From NIOZ-UU13 sp964653075 (GTDB lineage Bacteria; Planctomycetota; Phycisphaerae; Sedimentisphaerales; Anaerobacaceae), in the NCBI GenBank assembly GCA_964653075.1, contig CAZZAX010000013.1:1-60493 (forward strand): DNA of 60,493 nucleotides, given 5' to 3'. The notes under the pieces were generated by a model. That model saw nothing but the letters and a program-made list of their open reading frames with translations, had not been told where the DNA came from and searched no databases. The position numbers and the translations under genes were made by a program. Positions 8,772 to 17,468 of the stretch are shown here, piece by piece (positions within the stretch are counted from its first letter, which is position 1; each line of letters begins with the position of its first letter).

Positions 8772-10727
8772 ATGGCCGTCGCAGCATTGAGTGACATTCA
8801 TATTGCTTTCGGGTCGGAGGTCGTTCTCGATAAATTGAATCTTCAACTTCATGCGGGCGAAAAAGTCGGTATGGTCGGTGTCAACGGTTCAGGCAAAAGC
8901 ACAATTCTGAATTTGATTTCTGGCCGTATCGAACCGGACATAGGCCGGGTGGTCAAGCAGAAGGGCCTGCGCATCGGTTATCTGCCCCAGGAGGCAACAT
9001 TCAAAGGTAATCGTACTGTCATGGAAGAGATGCACGCCGGAGTAGAGCATTTGTTCAGGCTCCAGCGGGCAATCCAGACCGCTTCCGGTGAAATGGAAAG
9101 CCTGACCGGTCCTGCGCTGAAGGCAAAAATGAAGCAGTACGACCGCCAGTGTCATGATTTCGAGATCGCCGGCGGATATGCGTACGAAGTGCACATTCAA
9201 ACCACACTGACGGGTCTGGGCTTTGAGGCGGAGCTTCATCAGGCCAAGACTTCGGCGCTTAGCGGCGGCCAGCTTTCGCGCCTGGGGCTGGCCCAGGTAT
9301 TGATGCTCGACAGCGACCTGCTTCTTCTGGACGAGCCGACCAACCATCTGGATATGCCGGCCACCGAATGGCTGGAGAGGTTTTTGACCGGGTACAACGG
9401 GGCTGCCGTTGTCATAAGTCACGATCGGAGCCTGCTGAATAAAGTAGCATGTAAGATCATTGAAATCGAAAAAAATCAGGCAAAGGTCTGGAACGGCAAT
9501 TACAACAACTACATACAAACAAAACAGACTCTTCGGCTGCAACAACAGCGGGAACACACTAAACGTCTCGAGATGGTGGAGCGCACACTGGACTTCATCG
9601 CCCGCAACAAAGACCAGGAGGGCATGCGCAAGACGGCCCGCGGCCGGAAGACCCGCTTGAATCGTTTGCTCAAAGAGAACCCGGATTTTCTGGAAAAACC
9701 TTCCGAGCAGAAAACAATCAGCTTTTCATTCGGCAAGACCGAGCGCTCAAGCAACCTGGTGCTGCGCTGCGAGGCAATGGGCAAATCCTTTGGTGAGCTG
9801 ACACTCTTTGAGAATCTTTCGTTCGATGTGCTAAGCGGCGAGCGCCTTGGCATCACCGGGCCTAACGGCACGGGAAAGAGCACCTTTTTGCGATTAGCAC
9901 TCGGCCGGATTGAACCTTCTGCAGGCAGCATCTCGCTAGGGAAGAATCTGCGTGTCGGCTATCTTGACCAGCACGGTGACATGCTGGAACCGTTCAGGAG
10001 CGTTTTGGACGAGGCTTTAAGCGTTAATCCCAGGCTCTCGTCCGAAAAAGTGCGTAATCGACTGGGCGCCTTTTTATTTACGGGTGACGATGTGTTCAAG
10101 CTGTGCGGGGATTTGAGCGGCGGCCAGCGCAATCGTCTGATGCTTTGCAGGTTGGTCCTGGCTGAACCCGATGTATTGGTCATGGACGAGCCAACAAACC
10201 ATCTTGATATTGTCAGCCGGGAGATGCTGGAAACCGCGCTGACTGACTATACCGGAACGATGATTGTGGTAAGTCACGACCGATACTTTCTGGATCGTAT
10301 TATAGACAAGCTGATAGTGGTTGGCACAGATGAAATGGGACATCGCTGCATCGGTAAGACAGAGTTCATCGGCATAAAACCTGTTTACTCATACTATACA
10401 TCCCTGGTTTGCAAGCGTTTGGAAAGCCGGCAGCGAAAGTTAAAATCACGTGCCGGCGGGTCTCGAAAACGTCGGCCGGCCAGCGCAGAGGGCAGGCCGC
10501 GCGCCAGGACACCAAAAGAGCTTAAACGCTTCAACAAATATTCCATCGAACAGATCGAAGAGTTGATAATGGCGCTTGAGCAGGAACTGGCCGACATGAA
10601 GGAACGCTTCGGTGAGGCGACAATTTATAAAAATCCACAGCAGCTTGCCCGGTTACAGCAGACATACGATGCCAAAACAACCGAGCTGAACCTGTTGTAT
10701 CAGGCGTATGAGCGTCGGGCGGGGTAG
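8772..10727 (+). CDS. ABC-F family ATP-binding cassette protein (Uup-like)
   Basis: A 651-residue cytoplasmic protein with two ABC domains and no membrane segment. Domain 1 has Walker A 'GVNGSGKST' (about 37), signature 'LSGGQLSRLGLAQ' and Walker B 'LLLLDEPTNHLD'. Domain 2 has 'GPNGTGKST', 'LSGGQRNRLMLCR' and 'VLVMDEPTNHLD'. The charged linker between them (about 240-330) matches the ABC-F P-site tRNA-interaction motif region, and the last 80 residues form a basic then coiled-coil tail like that of Uup. ABC-F proteins act on the ribosome, relieving stalls or conferring resistance to ribosome-binding antibiotics. Subtype is inferred from the coiled-coil tail. The gene lies alone between the terminator at 8674 and the candidate RNA on the opposite strand. 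Confidence 0.92.
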   Translation: MAVAALSDIHIAFGSEVVLDKLNLQLHAGEKVGMVGVNGSGKSTILNLISGRIEPDIGRVVKQKGLRIGYLPQEATFKGNRTVMEEMHAGVEHLFRLQRAIQTASGEMESLTGPALKAKMKQYDRQCHDFEIAGGYAYEVHIQTTLTGLGFEAELHQAKTSALSGGQLSRLGLAQVLMLDSDLLLLDEPTNHLDMPATEWLERFLTGYNGAAVVISHDRSLLNKVACKIIEIEKNQAKVWNGNYNNYIQTKQTLRLQQQREHTKRLEMVERTLDFIARNKDQEGMRKTARGRKTRLNRLLKENPDFLEKPSEQKTISFSFGKTERSSNLVLRCEAMGKSFGELTLFENLSFDVLSGERLGITGPNGTGKSTFLRLALGRIEPSAGSISLGKNLRVGYLDQHGDMLEPFRSVLDEALSVNPRLSSEKVRNRLGAFLFTGDDVFKLCGDLSGGQRNRLMLCRLVLAEPDVLVMDEPTNHLDIVSREMLETALTDYTGTMIVVSHDRYFLDRIIDKLIVVGTDEMGHRCIGKTEFIGIKPVYSYYTSLVCKRLESRQRKLKSRAGGSRKRRPASAEGRPRARTPKELKRFNKYSIEQIEELIMALEQELADMKERFGEATIYKNPQQLARLQQTYDAKTTELNLLYQAYERRAG

Positions 10728-10810
10728 AAGAATTTTTAAAAGCAGCGGCTGATTTTGTTAAAAACGAAAAAACAACGAGTGACAGTGGAAAGATTTAACA
10801 AGGGGTTTAG

Positions 10811-10951
10811 AAAAAATCCCCTGCTTTACGGAACGGAGGAGAGGATTGATTAAAGCAGGGGCTTAATAGAGAAGTAAGAGTGGAAACAAGAGCTTTACTC
10901 TTAATGTTTATTCAATACGCAGCACTACCTCCTTTCCTGGCAAAAGAATCA
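10811..10951 (-). ncRNA. Candidate small RNA, copy 1 (anti-Shine-Dalgarno hairpin RNA)
   Basis: Read on the minus strand, about 140 nt from a promoter at 10963-10987 to a terminator hairpin. The hairpin pairs CCCCTGCTTTA with TAAAGCAGGGG (10818-10828 and 10851-10861) and ends in six U (10811-10816). Its loop carries CCTCTCCTCC (10835-10844), complementary to Shine-Dalgarno sequences. A second, clearly homologous copy lies on the plus strand at 54680-54785, with the same promoter block, a related 5' body (CCAGG..AAAG..GTAGT, then GTRTTGAATAnACA) and the same hairpin stem and CCTCC loop. No ORF accounts for the conservation. Function as a base-pairing regulator is inferred. Confidence 0.65.
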
Positions 10952-10957
10952 TTAATG

Positions 10958-10987
10958 TCTATAGATATGTGCCATTATTGATACCAA
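10958..10987 (-). promoter_or_regulatory. Promoter of small RNA copy 1
   Basis: On the minus strand, TTGGTA (10987-10982), an 18-base spacer containing TGGCACATA, and TATAGA (10963-10958). The block continuing upstream (GTTACATTTGGTATCAAT) is nearly identical at the second copy (54636-54673), far beyond what a promoter alone needs. Confidence 0.55.
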
Positions 10988-11312
10988 ATGTAACGTTTTT
11001 TCGGCAATTTTATTTTCGTGCCAATCAACCCAATACCCTCTTGCGGCTTAAAAAACATTCCTGGGGACATTCCAAGCAGCTTTATAAGGTAATTCCGGGC
11101 GCCGGACGAGTTCATAATTTAAATGGCTTATAAAGCATTTTATGTCACAAGATAAGGATTTTTCTGTGAGCCCGGCTTGACGGATGAAACAGGGGCTTTG
11201 GTTGCAATTTTAAGATGAATATCGTAATCTACTAAAACCTAAAAGGTTTTGCAGGATTTGTTTAGATATTCCTTATTTGATCTGACAATTTGGTTGCTAA
11301 AACGTAAAAAGC
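10988..11312. other. Intergenic region upstream of the exonuclease gene
   Basis: No further gene was recognised here. It contains the upstream block of the minus-strand small RNA promoter (to about 11004) and presumably the promoter for the gene at 11313, which I could not identify. Confidence 0.3.
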
Positions 11313-11804
11313 ATGAAATATCGTGCCTATCTTGACATCGAAACTACGGGGCTTAGCCGTAACTATGCGGATTTAACGGTTATCGGCGTCGCCCTTGAGA
11401 AGAGTAGAAAATGTCAGGTTGTCCAGCTTATCGAAGGCAATTTATACGAGGAGAAGCTGCTGGACAGCCTTGAAGGTGTAGATGAAATTTATACATACAA
11501 CGGCAGCCGCTTTGATTTGCCATTTATTAAGGCCAGGCTTGGAGTTGATCTAAATGTGTGCTTTAGGCATACCGATTTAATGTATGATTGCTGGCGGCAT
11601 AAACTCAAAGGCGGACTCAAAGTAGTTGAGAGACTGCTGGGTATAAAAAGGAATTTAACGGGTGTGGACGGATACATGGCTGTGCAGTTGTGGTTTGATT
11701 ATATAAACAACAATAATAAGCAAGCCCTGCGAACGCTGTTAGAGTATAATCAGGAAGATGTTGTTAATTTGCGTATTCTCAGGCGGAAGCTCAAGGTAAG
11801 ATAG
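11313..11804 (+). CDS. RNase H-fold (DEDDy) exonuclease-like protein, YprB type
   Basis: A 163-residue protein with the three motifs of DEDD exonucleases: 'YLDIETTGL' (Asp and Glu of Exo I) near residue 6, 'YNGSRFDLPFI' (Exo II Asp) near 64, and 'EYNQEDVVNL' (Exo III Tyr-x-x-x-Asp) near 144. This pattern marks the DEDDy subgroup, and the short length and internal features match the YprB-like ribonuclease H-fold domain. It would remove nucleotides from 3' ends of DNA or RNA in the cytoplasm; the natural substrate of this subgroup is not well established. It is followed 45 bases later by the glyoxalase II gene. No strong ribosome site precedes the ATG. Confidence 0.8.
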   Translation: MKYRAYLDIETTGLSRNYADLTVIGVALEKSRKCQVVQLIEGNLYEEKLLDSLEGVDEIYTYNGSRFDLPFIKARLGVDLNVCFRHTDLMYDCWRHKLKGGLKVVERLLGIKRNLTGVDGYMAVQLWFDYINNNNKQALRTLLEYNQEDVVNLRILRRKLKVR

Positions 11805-11849
11805 CACTATAGCTTTGGTTGAAAAGTTCTATTTTCGTGTTATAAAAAT

Positions 11850-12620
11850 ATGGAATCTGTCGTTACTATCCCGGCGTTCGGAGATAATTTTATTTATCTC
11901 TATCGATATGATAAAAACAATGCTCTTGCAGTTGATCCCTGCGATAGCTCGGCAGTACTGAACAGCTTAAACGAACACAACCTGAACCTTACAACGATTC
12001 TTATCACACACCACCATTGGGACCATACCGGTGGGGTTTCTGACTTAAAAAATAAGACCGGCTGTGAGGTTATCGGGGCCGACAAACGTCGGATACCGGC
12101 AATAGACCGGTTTGTTAATGATAAGCAAGTTCTGACAACAGGTAATATAGAAATACATGTTATTGCAACTGCCGGCCATACGAACACATCTGTTTGTTAT
12201 TATATTCCTGCATCAAATGAGAACAAACATAAGATTCTTTGGACCGGCGATACGTTGTTCACCGGAGGCTGCGGCAGACTCCTGGAGTGCAACGCTCGAA
12301 CAATGTTCGATTCTCTGCTTACGTTGGTGTCTCTGCCCGACGATACGCTCGTCTATTGCGGCCATGATTATACGCTGGAAAATTATGAATTTGCATTGAC
12401 TATCGAACCGGACAATAAAGCCGTCAAACAACGCCTGCAGGAGATAAGGCAAACTATAAGGGTGGGCGGATTAACAGTCCCTTCGACCATATTGCAGGAA
12501 AAGACAACAAATATTTTTTTGCGGTCAGGTACTAACGAAATTAAAACCGCTCTTAAAATGCCAAATGCCGGGGCAGTAGATGTCTTCGCAGAATTGCGTC
12601 GGCGAAAAGATGTTTTTTAG
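11850..12620 (+). CDS. gloB: Hydroxyacylglutathione hydrolase-like metallo-beta-lactamase-fold protein (glyoxalase II)
   Basis: A 256-residue cytoplasmic hydrolase. The metal site is visible as 'THHHWDHTGG' (HxHxDH), 'GHTNTSVCYY' for the third His, 'WTGDTLFTGGCGRL' for the bridging Asp and 'YCGHDYTLENYEFA' for the last His. These spacings and the C-terminal 'EPDNKAVKQRLQEI' match glyoxalase II, which hydrolyses S-lactoylglutathione to lactate. Many anaerobes lack glutathione and use such enzymes on other thioesters, so the acyl carrier here is uncertain. It may be co-transcribed with the exonuclease gene upstream. Length is normal for the family. Confidence 0.87.
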   Translation: MESVVTIPAFGDNFIYLYRYDKNNALAVDPCDSSAVLNSLNEHNLNLTTILITHHHWDHTGGVSDLKNKTGCEVIGADKRRIPAIDRFVNDKQVLTTGNIEIHVIATAGHTNTSVCYYIPASNENKHKILWTGDTLFTGGCGRLLECNARTMFDSLLTLVSLPDDTLVYCGHDYTLENYEFALTIEPDNKAVKQRLQEIRQTIRVGGLTVPSTILQEKTTNIFLRSGTNEIKTALKMPNAGAVDVFAELRRRKDVF

Positions 12621-12664
12621 GGAATTTGATTACGTCTCGATTTTAGGTGCAGCAGTTTTTTTCC

Positions 12665-12694
12665 TTGACTGAAAGGTAGGTAATTTGGTATACA
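12665..12694 (+). promoter_or_regulatory. Promoter of modular protein gene 2 (shared promoter family)
   Basis: TTGACT (12665-12670), an 18-base spacer ending TTTGG, and TATACA (12689-12694), preceded by 'TTTTTCC'. Same design as at 6307 and 33533; the start is expected near 12701. Confidence 0.78.
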
Positions 12695-12700
12695 TAAAGT

Positions 12701-12890
12701 TAGCGAAGTTTGTGCCTGTGTAATCTGGAATCTGTAGATTTTGGTCTTTCTGCGGGCGTGGTTCCTGTAATCTTTCAATATTAGGAGGAGTAAGTATATA
12801 GAGTACGGAGTGCATTGGTAACTTTGTGCTCTGTAGTTAAGGTTTTTACATTTCAATAACAAATCTATATTTTTTTGAAGGAGAGCTATT
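12701..12890 (+). promoter_or_regulatory. Long 5' leader of modular protein gene 2
   Basis: An untranslated leader of about 190 nt that aligns in blocks with the leader at 6343-6540: 'TTAGCGAAGTTTGTGCC', 'GTGTAATCTGGAATCTG', an internal TTAGGAGGAG at 12780-12790, and 'AACAAATCTATATTTTTTTG' before the ribosome site. No short ORF follows the internal GGAGG here, which argues against a conserved leader peptide. Confidence 0.5.
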
Positions 12891-14906
12891 ATGTGTAAAT
12901 CGATGTATTTAGCTTCTTTTATTTTGTTGTTAAGTATGGTTGGAAGCGCCAGAGGCCAGTTGGGTCAGGGCTACATTCTGTACGAGTACTGGGATAATAT
13001 AACTGGTACGGCGGTTTCCAATCTCACCAACGACCCCCGTTACCCTGACAGCCCGGACGAGAGCAGATGGTGGCAAACTTTCGAGGGAGACGTCGGCCGT
13101 GGCGATAACTATGGCATACGTGCCAGGGGTTATGTATACCCACCGGTAAGCGGTGAATATATCTTCTGGATTTCCGGTGACGACGAATGCCAACTGTGGT
13201 TAAGCACCGATGACGACCCTGCTAACATAAGGCAAGTCAGCCACATTACCACCTGGACCAACTCCCGGGAATGGGATAAAGAAGACACACAGAAGTCAAA
13301 CCCCATTACGCTGCAGGCCGGCCAAAAGTACTATATAGAGGCACTGATGAAAGAAGGCACCGGCGGCGACAGCCTGGCTGTTGGATGGGGAGGCCCAACC
13401 ATTGGCGAAGGTCCTGTGGTTATTGATGGCAAGTATCTGTCACCTGTTTTAACTTCTTTTGCCGAAGTCATGCAAGCTGCACGTGAACCCAATCCGGCTG
13501 ATGGTAGTATATACCCCGATACATGGGCAACTGTTACCTGGACGGCGGGATTTACTGCTGCCTCGCACGATGTGTACTTTAGTGATAATCTTGCCGATGT
13601 TCAGGCCAGCGCTGCTGATGCATTCCTTGGCAACCAGGTTTTGACGAATTTTGTTACCGGTTTTCCAGGGTTTCCTTATCCGGATGGTTTTGTTCTCGGC
13701 GCAACGTACTACTGGAGGATTGACGAAATTGAGGCCGACGGCACTACCAAACACGAAGGTGATATCTGGAGCTTTATGGTTCCCCCAAAGACTGCCTATA
13801 ACCCGGACCCGGTTGATGGTGCCGAGTCTGTGGACCCGAATATAGCGCTAAGCTGGGAGCCCGGTTTCGGTGCGATATTACACTACGTGTACTTCGGTGA
13901 CGATTATGACGTCGTGAGTAATGCCGCCGGAGCTATGCCCTGGGGGACTCCGACCTACAGCCCGGGCACTCTTGATTCAGGGAAGGTTTTCTATTGGCGG
14001 GTCGATGCGTTCCACGGCGCCGAGACTTATAAAGGCGAAGTCTGGAGCTTTTCTACTCCAGGCGCCGTCGGAAGCCCGATACCTTCTCATGGCGCTGTGG
14101 ATGTAAAGCAGACACAGATTCTCACGTGGGTCGCAAGCGACAATGCCACTTCGCACCAGGTATATTTCGGCATGGATAAAGACGCCGTGCGTATTGCTGA
14201 TACAGGTTCTCCTGAGTACAAAGGCAGCACAAACCTTGGTTCTGAGAGCTATGATCCCGGCAAACTTGAATGGAATACCACCTACTATTGGCGTGTCGAT
14301 GAAGTAGAAGCCGGTGGAACACAGAAAGGTATTGTACGGAATTTTACGACAGCCAACTTCCTTATAGTGGACGATATGGAGAGCTACAATGTCATGAATG
14401 AAGGTGAGCCCGGAAGCAACAGGATTTATCTTACCTGGATAGATGGGTACGACAATCCGGCAACAAACGGCTCTACCGTTGGTTACATCACTGTTCCTTC
14501 CACTGAGCAGACTAACGTTCACGGCGGTTCTCAGTCGATGCCGTTTGCCTATAATAATGCTGTTGGTAAATCCGAGGCGACTTTGACATTGACTTATCCG
14601 CGTGACTGGACCGAAAAAGGTGTTGATACACTAACGATTTGGTTCAGAGGCGATTCGGCTAACTCTCTTGAGACGTTGTATGTAACTCTCAATGGCAATG
14701 CTGTTGTCGATCATGATAATTCTAATGCAGCACAGTTAACATCCTGGACCGAATGGAATATCAACCTGACGCGCTTTGCAGACCAGGGTGTTAACCTCGC
14801 CGATGTCAATACGATTACTCTCGGTCTTAGATCGGTCACCGGCGGTACAGGTATGATGTACTTCGACGATATTCGTCTATATGTAACTGAGCTTGCAGTG
14901 CCCTAA
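12891..14906 (+). CDS. Secreted modular protein 2: PA14 module, fibronectin-like repeats, C-terminal domain
   Basis: A 671-residue exported protein with the same signal peptide start ('MCKSMYLASFILLLSMVGSA') and the same scaffold as the genes at 6541 and 33820, but the N-terminal module (about 24-180) is a PA14 domain. Its marks are 'GYILYEYWDNITGTAV', 'YGIRARGYVYPPVSGEY', 'FWISGDDECQLWLSTDD', 'LQAGQKYYIEALMKEGTGGD' and 'LAVGWGGP'. PA14 domains bind glycans or polymers in many secreted enzymes and adhesins. Three fibronectin-like repeats (about 197-487) and the conserved C-terminal domain (about 489-669, 'NFLIVDDMESYNV' to 'GMMYFDDIRLY') follow. No catalytic residues are seen. It has its own promoter, leader and terminator. 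Confidence 0.87.
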   Translation: MCKSMYLASFILLLSMVGSARGQLGQGYILYEYWDNITGTAVSNLTNDPRYPDSPDESRWWQTFEGDVGRGDNYGIRARGYVYPPVSGEYIFWISGDDECQLWLSTDDDPANIRQVSHITTWTNSREWDKEDTQKSNPITLQAGQKYYIEALMKEGTGGDSLAVGWGGPTIGEGPVVIDGKYLSPVLTSFAEVMQAAREPNPADGSIYPDTWATVTWTAGFTAASHDVYFSDNLADVQASAADAFLGNQVLTNFVTGFPGFPYPDGFVLGATYYWRIDEIEADGTTKHEGDIWSFMVPPKTAYNPDPVDGAESVDPNIALSWEPGFGAILHYVYFGDDYDVVSNAAGAMPWGTPTYSPGTLDSGKVFYWRVDAFHGAETYKGEVWSFSTPGAVGSPIPSHGAVDVKQTQILTWVASDNATSHQVYFGMDKDAVRIADTGSPEYKGSTNLGSESYDPGKLEWNTTYYWRVDEVEAGGTQKGIVRNFTTANFLIVDDMESYNVMNEGEPGSNRIYLTWIDGYDNPATNGSTVGYITVPSTEQTNVHGGSQSMPFAYNNAVGKSEATLTLTYPRDWTEKGVDTLTIWFRGDSANSLETLYVTLNGNAVVDHDNSNAAQLTSWTEWNINLTRFADQGVNLADVNTITLGLRSVTGGTGMMYFDDIRLYVTELAVP

Positions 14907-14950
14907 ACGGCAAGTTGTACAATTGATAAAAAACAGATTCGTATCGATTC

Positions 14951-14992
14951 GGGGTCTATACTGATTGATTCGGTATAGGCCCCGGTTGTTTA
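14951..14992 (+). terminator. Rho-independent terminator of modular protein gene 2
   Basis: GGGGTCTATACTGA pairs with TTCGGTATAGGCCCC around a short loop, then GGTTGTTT. It is homologous to the terminators at 8633 and 36045. Confidence 0.85.
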
Positions 14993-15142
14993 AGGACAAT
15001 ATAGGAAATTGGAAAAGGCCTTGAAACTCGGGCCACTAATGATAAGATAGCTTTTCAATAAACGGAAATTATACATTGATGAACGTGAAAGTGGGTTGTG
15101 TATTACCCAAAATTTAATTGAATAACGCAAAGGAGGTATTTT

Positions 15143-15901
15143 ATGCGAAGAGTTCGACTATTGGTTTATTCAGCATTGTTGGCGGTAGTGTGTTGTGCAG
15201 CGGTTGATGTGACCGCACAGCCCAGGCAACAAGATCGGATCCGCGTGCTGCTGATTGCAGGGGATGATGTTGCGCCGTTCCATGACTGGCGTGAAATCTC
15301 TGAAAAGACACGTGAAGTATTGGTGTCTTCACCTCGTTTTGATGTCAAGGTATGTGAAGATCCCCTGATCCTCGAATCAAGCACAGCTCTTGGAAGGTAC
15401 GATGTTATTCTACTGACTATGTTCAATAGAGGCCCAACTATCACAAATCTTGCAAAAGAGAACCTGCTGGAATTCGTCAAGAAGGGCAAGGGTTTCTATG
15501 TTCAGCATCTTGCCAGCGCTTCTTTTTCCGAATGGGAAGAATTCGGCAAGCTCTGCGGCCGCAAGTGGGTAATGGGAACTTCAGGACACGGCCCGCGAGG
15601 TGTATTTGGCGCCAAGGTCGTTAATAAGGTACATCCGATTACAAAAGGGATGGAAGATTTCAAGATTTTTGACGAGCTTTACGCTAAATTACAGGGAGAC
15701 GGCCCGATTGAAGTGCTGGTATCGGCCGACTCCGACTGGAGCAAAAAGACCGAGCCGCTGGTCTTCACTGTTTCATACGGCAAAGGGCGCTGCGTCCATA
15801 ACGCCTTCGGTCACGACCACAAGGCCATCCTTCACCCCAGCATGAAGCAGCTCATCCGCCGTGGAGTGGAGTGGGCTGCGACCGGAAAGGTCAAGGACTA
15901 A
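15143..15901 (+). CDS. Exported ThuA-like domain protein
   Basis: A 252-residue protein with a Sec signal peptide ('LLVYSALLAVVCCAAVDVTA') followed by a ThuA-like glutamine-amidotransferase fold. Marks include 'IRVLLIAGDDVAPFHDW', 'GRYDVILLTMFNRG', 'VKKGKGFYVQHLAS', 'HPITKGMEDFKIFDELYAKL' and 'GKGRCVHNAFGHD'. ThuA-like proteins are common in planctomycetes near sugar dehydrogenases and DUF1080 proteins, and some act in 3-keto-sugar or trehalose metabolism. No enzymatic activity can be assigned from the sequence. The RBS 'AAAGGAGG' is strong. A terminator follows at 15941. Confidence 0.82.
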   Translation: MRRVRLLVYSALLAVVCCAAVDVTAQPRQQDRIRVLLIAGDDVAPFHDWREISEKTREVLVSSPRFDVKVCEDPLILESSTALGRYDVILLTMFNRGPTITNLAKENLLEFVKKGKGFYVQHLASASFSEWEEFGKLCGRKWVMGTSGHGPRGVFGAKVVNKVHPITKGMEDFKIFDELYAKLQGDGPIEVLVSADSDWSKKTEPLVFTVSYGKGRCVHNAFGHDHKAILHPSMKQLIRRGVEWAATGKVKD

Positions 15902-15940
15902 AAACAGACTATTTTCTTAATTGTTATATCGACTCTGTTG

Positions 15941-15976
15941 GGGACAGTCACTTAATCGCGGCTGTCCCTGATTTTT
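15941..15976 (+). terminator. Rho-independent terminator after the ThuA-like gene
   Basis: GGGACAG (15941-15947) pairs with CTGTCCC (15962-15968), followed by TGATTTTT. Confidence 0.75.
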
Positions 15977-15992
15977 ATAGACTTGAAAGTGT

Positions 15993-16445
15993 TTAGTTTT
16001 CCTTCATTACCTCGTCGTCGTATTCGATTTCAAAGCGAAGCTTATGTTTGGCCTCCTCCTGGGCCAGTGACAAGAACATATCGCGCAATTCAGGGTCCTG
16101 CATCTTTGACGCTAATGTAGTGTAAAGCTTAAATGCGGCCTTTTCTTTTTTCATTGCCAGAATAATTGCACTTTGGTAATCCATGTTCGGCGAGGGCTTA
16201 ACATCAACCGTATAATCGGCTATTTTAAGGTCAGCTACATCTTCGACTTTCGGCTGGATATTACTCTTTTTTACCCCCTCCAACCGGGCTTTGTGACCAA
16301 GCTCTTCTTTGGCAAAACTTTCGAAAACTTCACGCATTGCCGGATTATCCGTTTGAACCGCCAGATCCGTATAAAACCGGCCGGCTTCTGTTTCACCTGC
16401 TATCGCAAAATCCAAAATCTCCTCGATACTGTTAAATTCATCCAT
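15993..16445 (-). CDS. Ferritin-like diiron protein (rubrerythrin family)
   Basis: A 150-residue four-helix protein with two copies of the diiron motif: Glu in 'AIAGETEAGRFY' with 'EELGH', and Glu in 'KKEKAAFKLY' with 'EEAKH'. This matches the rubrerythrin/ferritin-like family. No C-terminal rubredoxin CxxC motif is present, so it is an 'erythrin' without its own electron-transfer domain. Such proteins remove peroxide or handle iron in anaerobes, in the cytoplasm. The ATG at 16445 has GGGAG 7 bases upstream; the open frame continues 34 codons upstream but without support. It converges with the ThuA-like gene. Confidence 0.85.
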   Translation of the reverse strand: MDEFNSIEEILDFAIAGETEAGRFYTDLAVQTDNPAMREVFESFAKEELGHKARLEGVKKSNIQPKVEDVADLKIADYTVDVKPSPNMDYQSAIILAMKKEKAAFKLYTTLASKMQDPELRDMFLSLAQEEAKHKLRFEIEYDDEVMKEN

Positions 16446-16721
16446 AATACGTCTCCCGGAATAGTATCTCATTCCCATCCACTCGAACAGGATTATCCTG
16501 CTGAGTCTAATTTCCAGCATAGTAACAGGATTATCCCTGAAATTCAAGATTGCCGACTGTCATAATAATACGTGGTGCAATTTTGTCGTTTAAATCACCT
16601 TATAATAGTTTTCATATCTTCACTAACGCTACGTCCTTGCAAAAACGGCACCGTACGATAATAATAGAATTGATTCAACAGGTAATGTTATCAGGATAAT
16701 AACAGAGGTCTAACCCGGACT

Positions 16722-17447
16722 ATGAAGGTCAGAGAAGAAAAATTCACGGTTAAAACTTATGAGTGCCGGCCTGACGGTAACATTAAGATGGCTTGTTTAA
16801 TGCAGTATTTACAGGAGGCCGCTGCCCTGCACGCCGAACAGCTTGGTTTCGGAGTTGACAGGCTAAATAAAATAAACAGCTATTGGATTCTGTCGAATCT
16901 CAGGATTGAAATCAACAGGCTGCCAAAATGGAATGATGAAATTACCGTCAAAACATGGCCGAGCGGGTACAACCGTTTAATAGCCACAAGGGAATTTGTC
17001 GGCAGTGACCAAAATGACTGTGAGCTGTTCCGGGCCGGCAGCCAGTGGATGGTATTGGACAAAGGCAGCAGCCGGCCGAAGAATTTGTTCCGTCTCGACC
17101 TGAGCCTGCCCAAAACCGGGCTAAAAGCGTTATCGGGAAAACTGGTAAGATTGGAACCACAGGATGATTACAGCCAGGCTGACCGAATAAGTGTGCCCTA
17201 CAGTTCAATCGACTTAAATGGGCACGTGAATAATACGGAATATGTGCGATGGGGTATTGATGCATTGAGAAAAGCATTCAAATTCGAGGGGAATGTTCGT
17301 TCGATGCATGCCACATATTTGTCCGAAGTTTTTGAGGCCGATGAGCTCGATCTTCTGCTTTCTTATAGCAGGAACGGATATTTCTATGTCCTTGCAAAAA
17401 GATCAGACGGACAAAACAACGTGCATGTTATGGAGATTGGTTGCTGA
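16722..17447 (+). CDS. Acyl-ACP thioesterase family protein (double hotdog)
   Basis: A 241-residue cytoplasmic protein with two hotdog folds. The first contains 'MACLMQYLQEAAALHAEQLGFG' and the second the catalytic 'SIDLNGHVNNTEYVRW', where Asp, Asn and His match the plant FatA/FatB-type active site. Also typical are 'YWILSNLRIEINRLPKWND' and 'WPSGYNRLIATREF'. It hydrolyses acyl-ACP to free fatty acid and ACP; chain-length preference cannot be read. The gene stands alone, converging with the cytochrome gene 21 bases away. Confidence 0.88.
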   Translation: MKVREEKFTVKTYECRPDGNIKMACLMQYLQEAAALHAEQLGFGVDRLNKINSYWILSNLRIEINRLPKWNDEITVKTWPSGYNRLIATREFVGSDQNDCELFRAGSQWMVLDKGSSRPKNLFRLDLSLPKTGLKALSGKLVRLEPQDDYSQADRISVPYSSIDLNGHVNNTEYVRWGIDALRKAFKFEGNVRSMHATYLSEVFEADELDLLLSYSRNGYFYVLAKRSDGQNNVHVMEIGC

Positions 17448-17468
17448 CTGACCCGATAATTTTGGATT

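Noticed and set aside
10964..10981. TGGCAC in the small RNA promoters as a sigma-54 -24 element
   Set aside because: The -12 element TTGC(A/T) is missing at the proper spacing in both copies; a TATAGW hexamer fits better.
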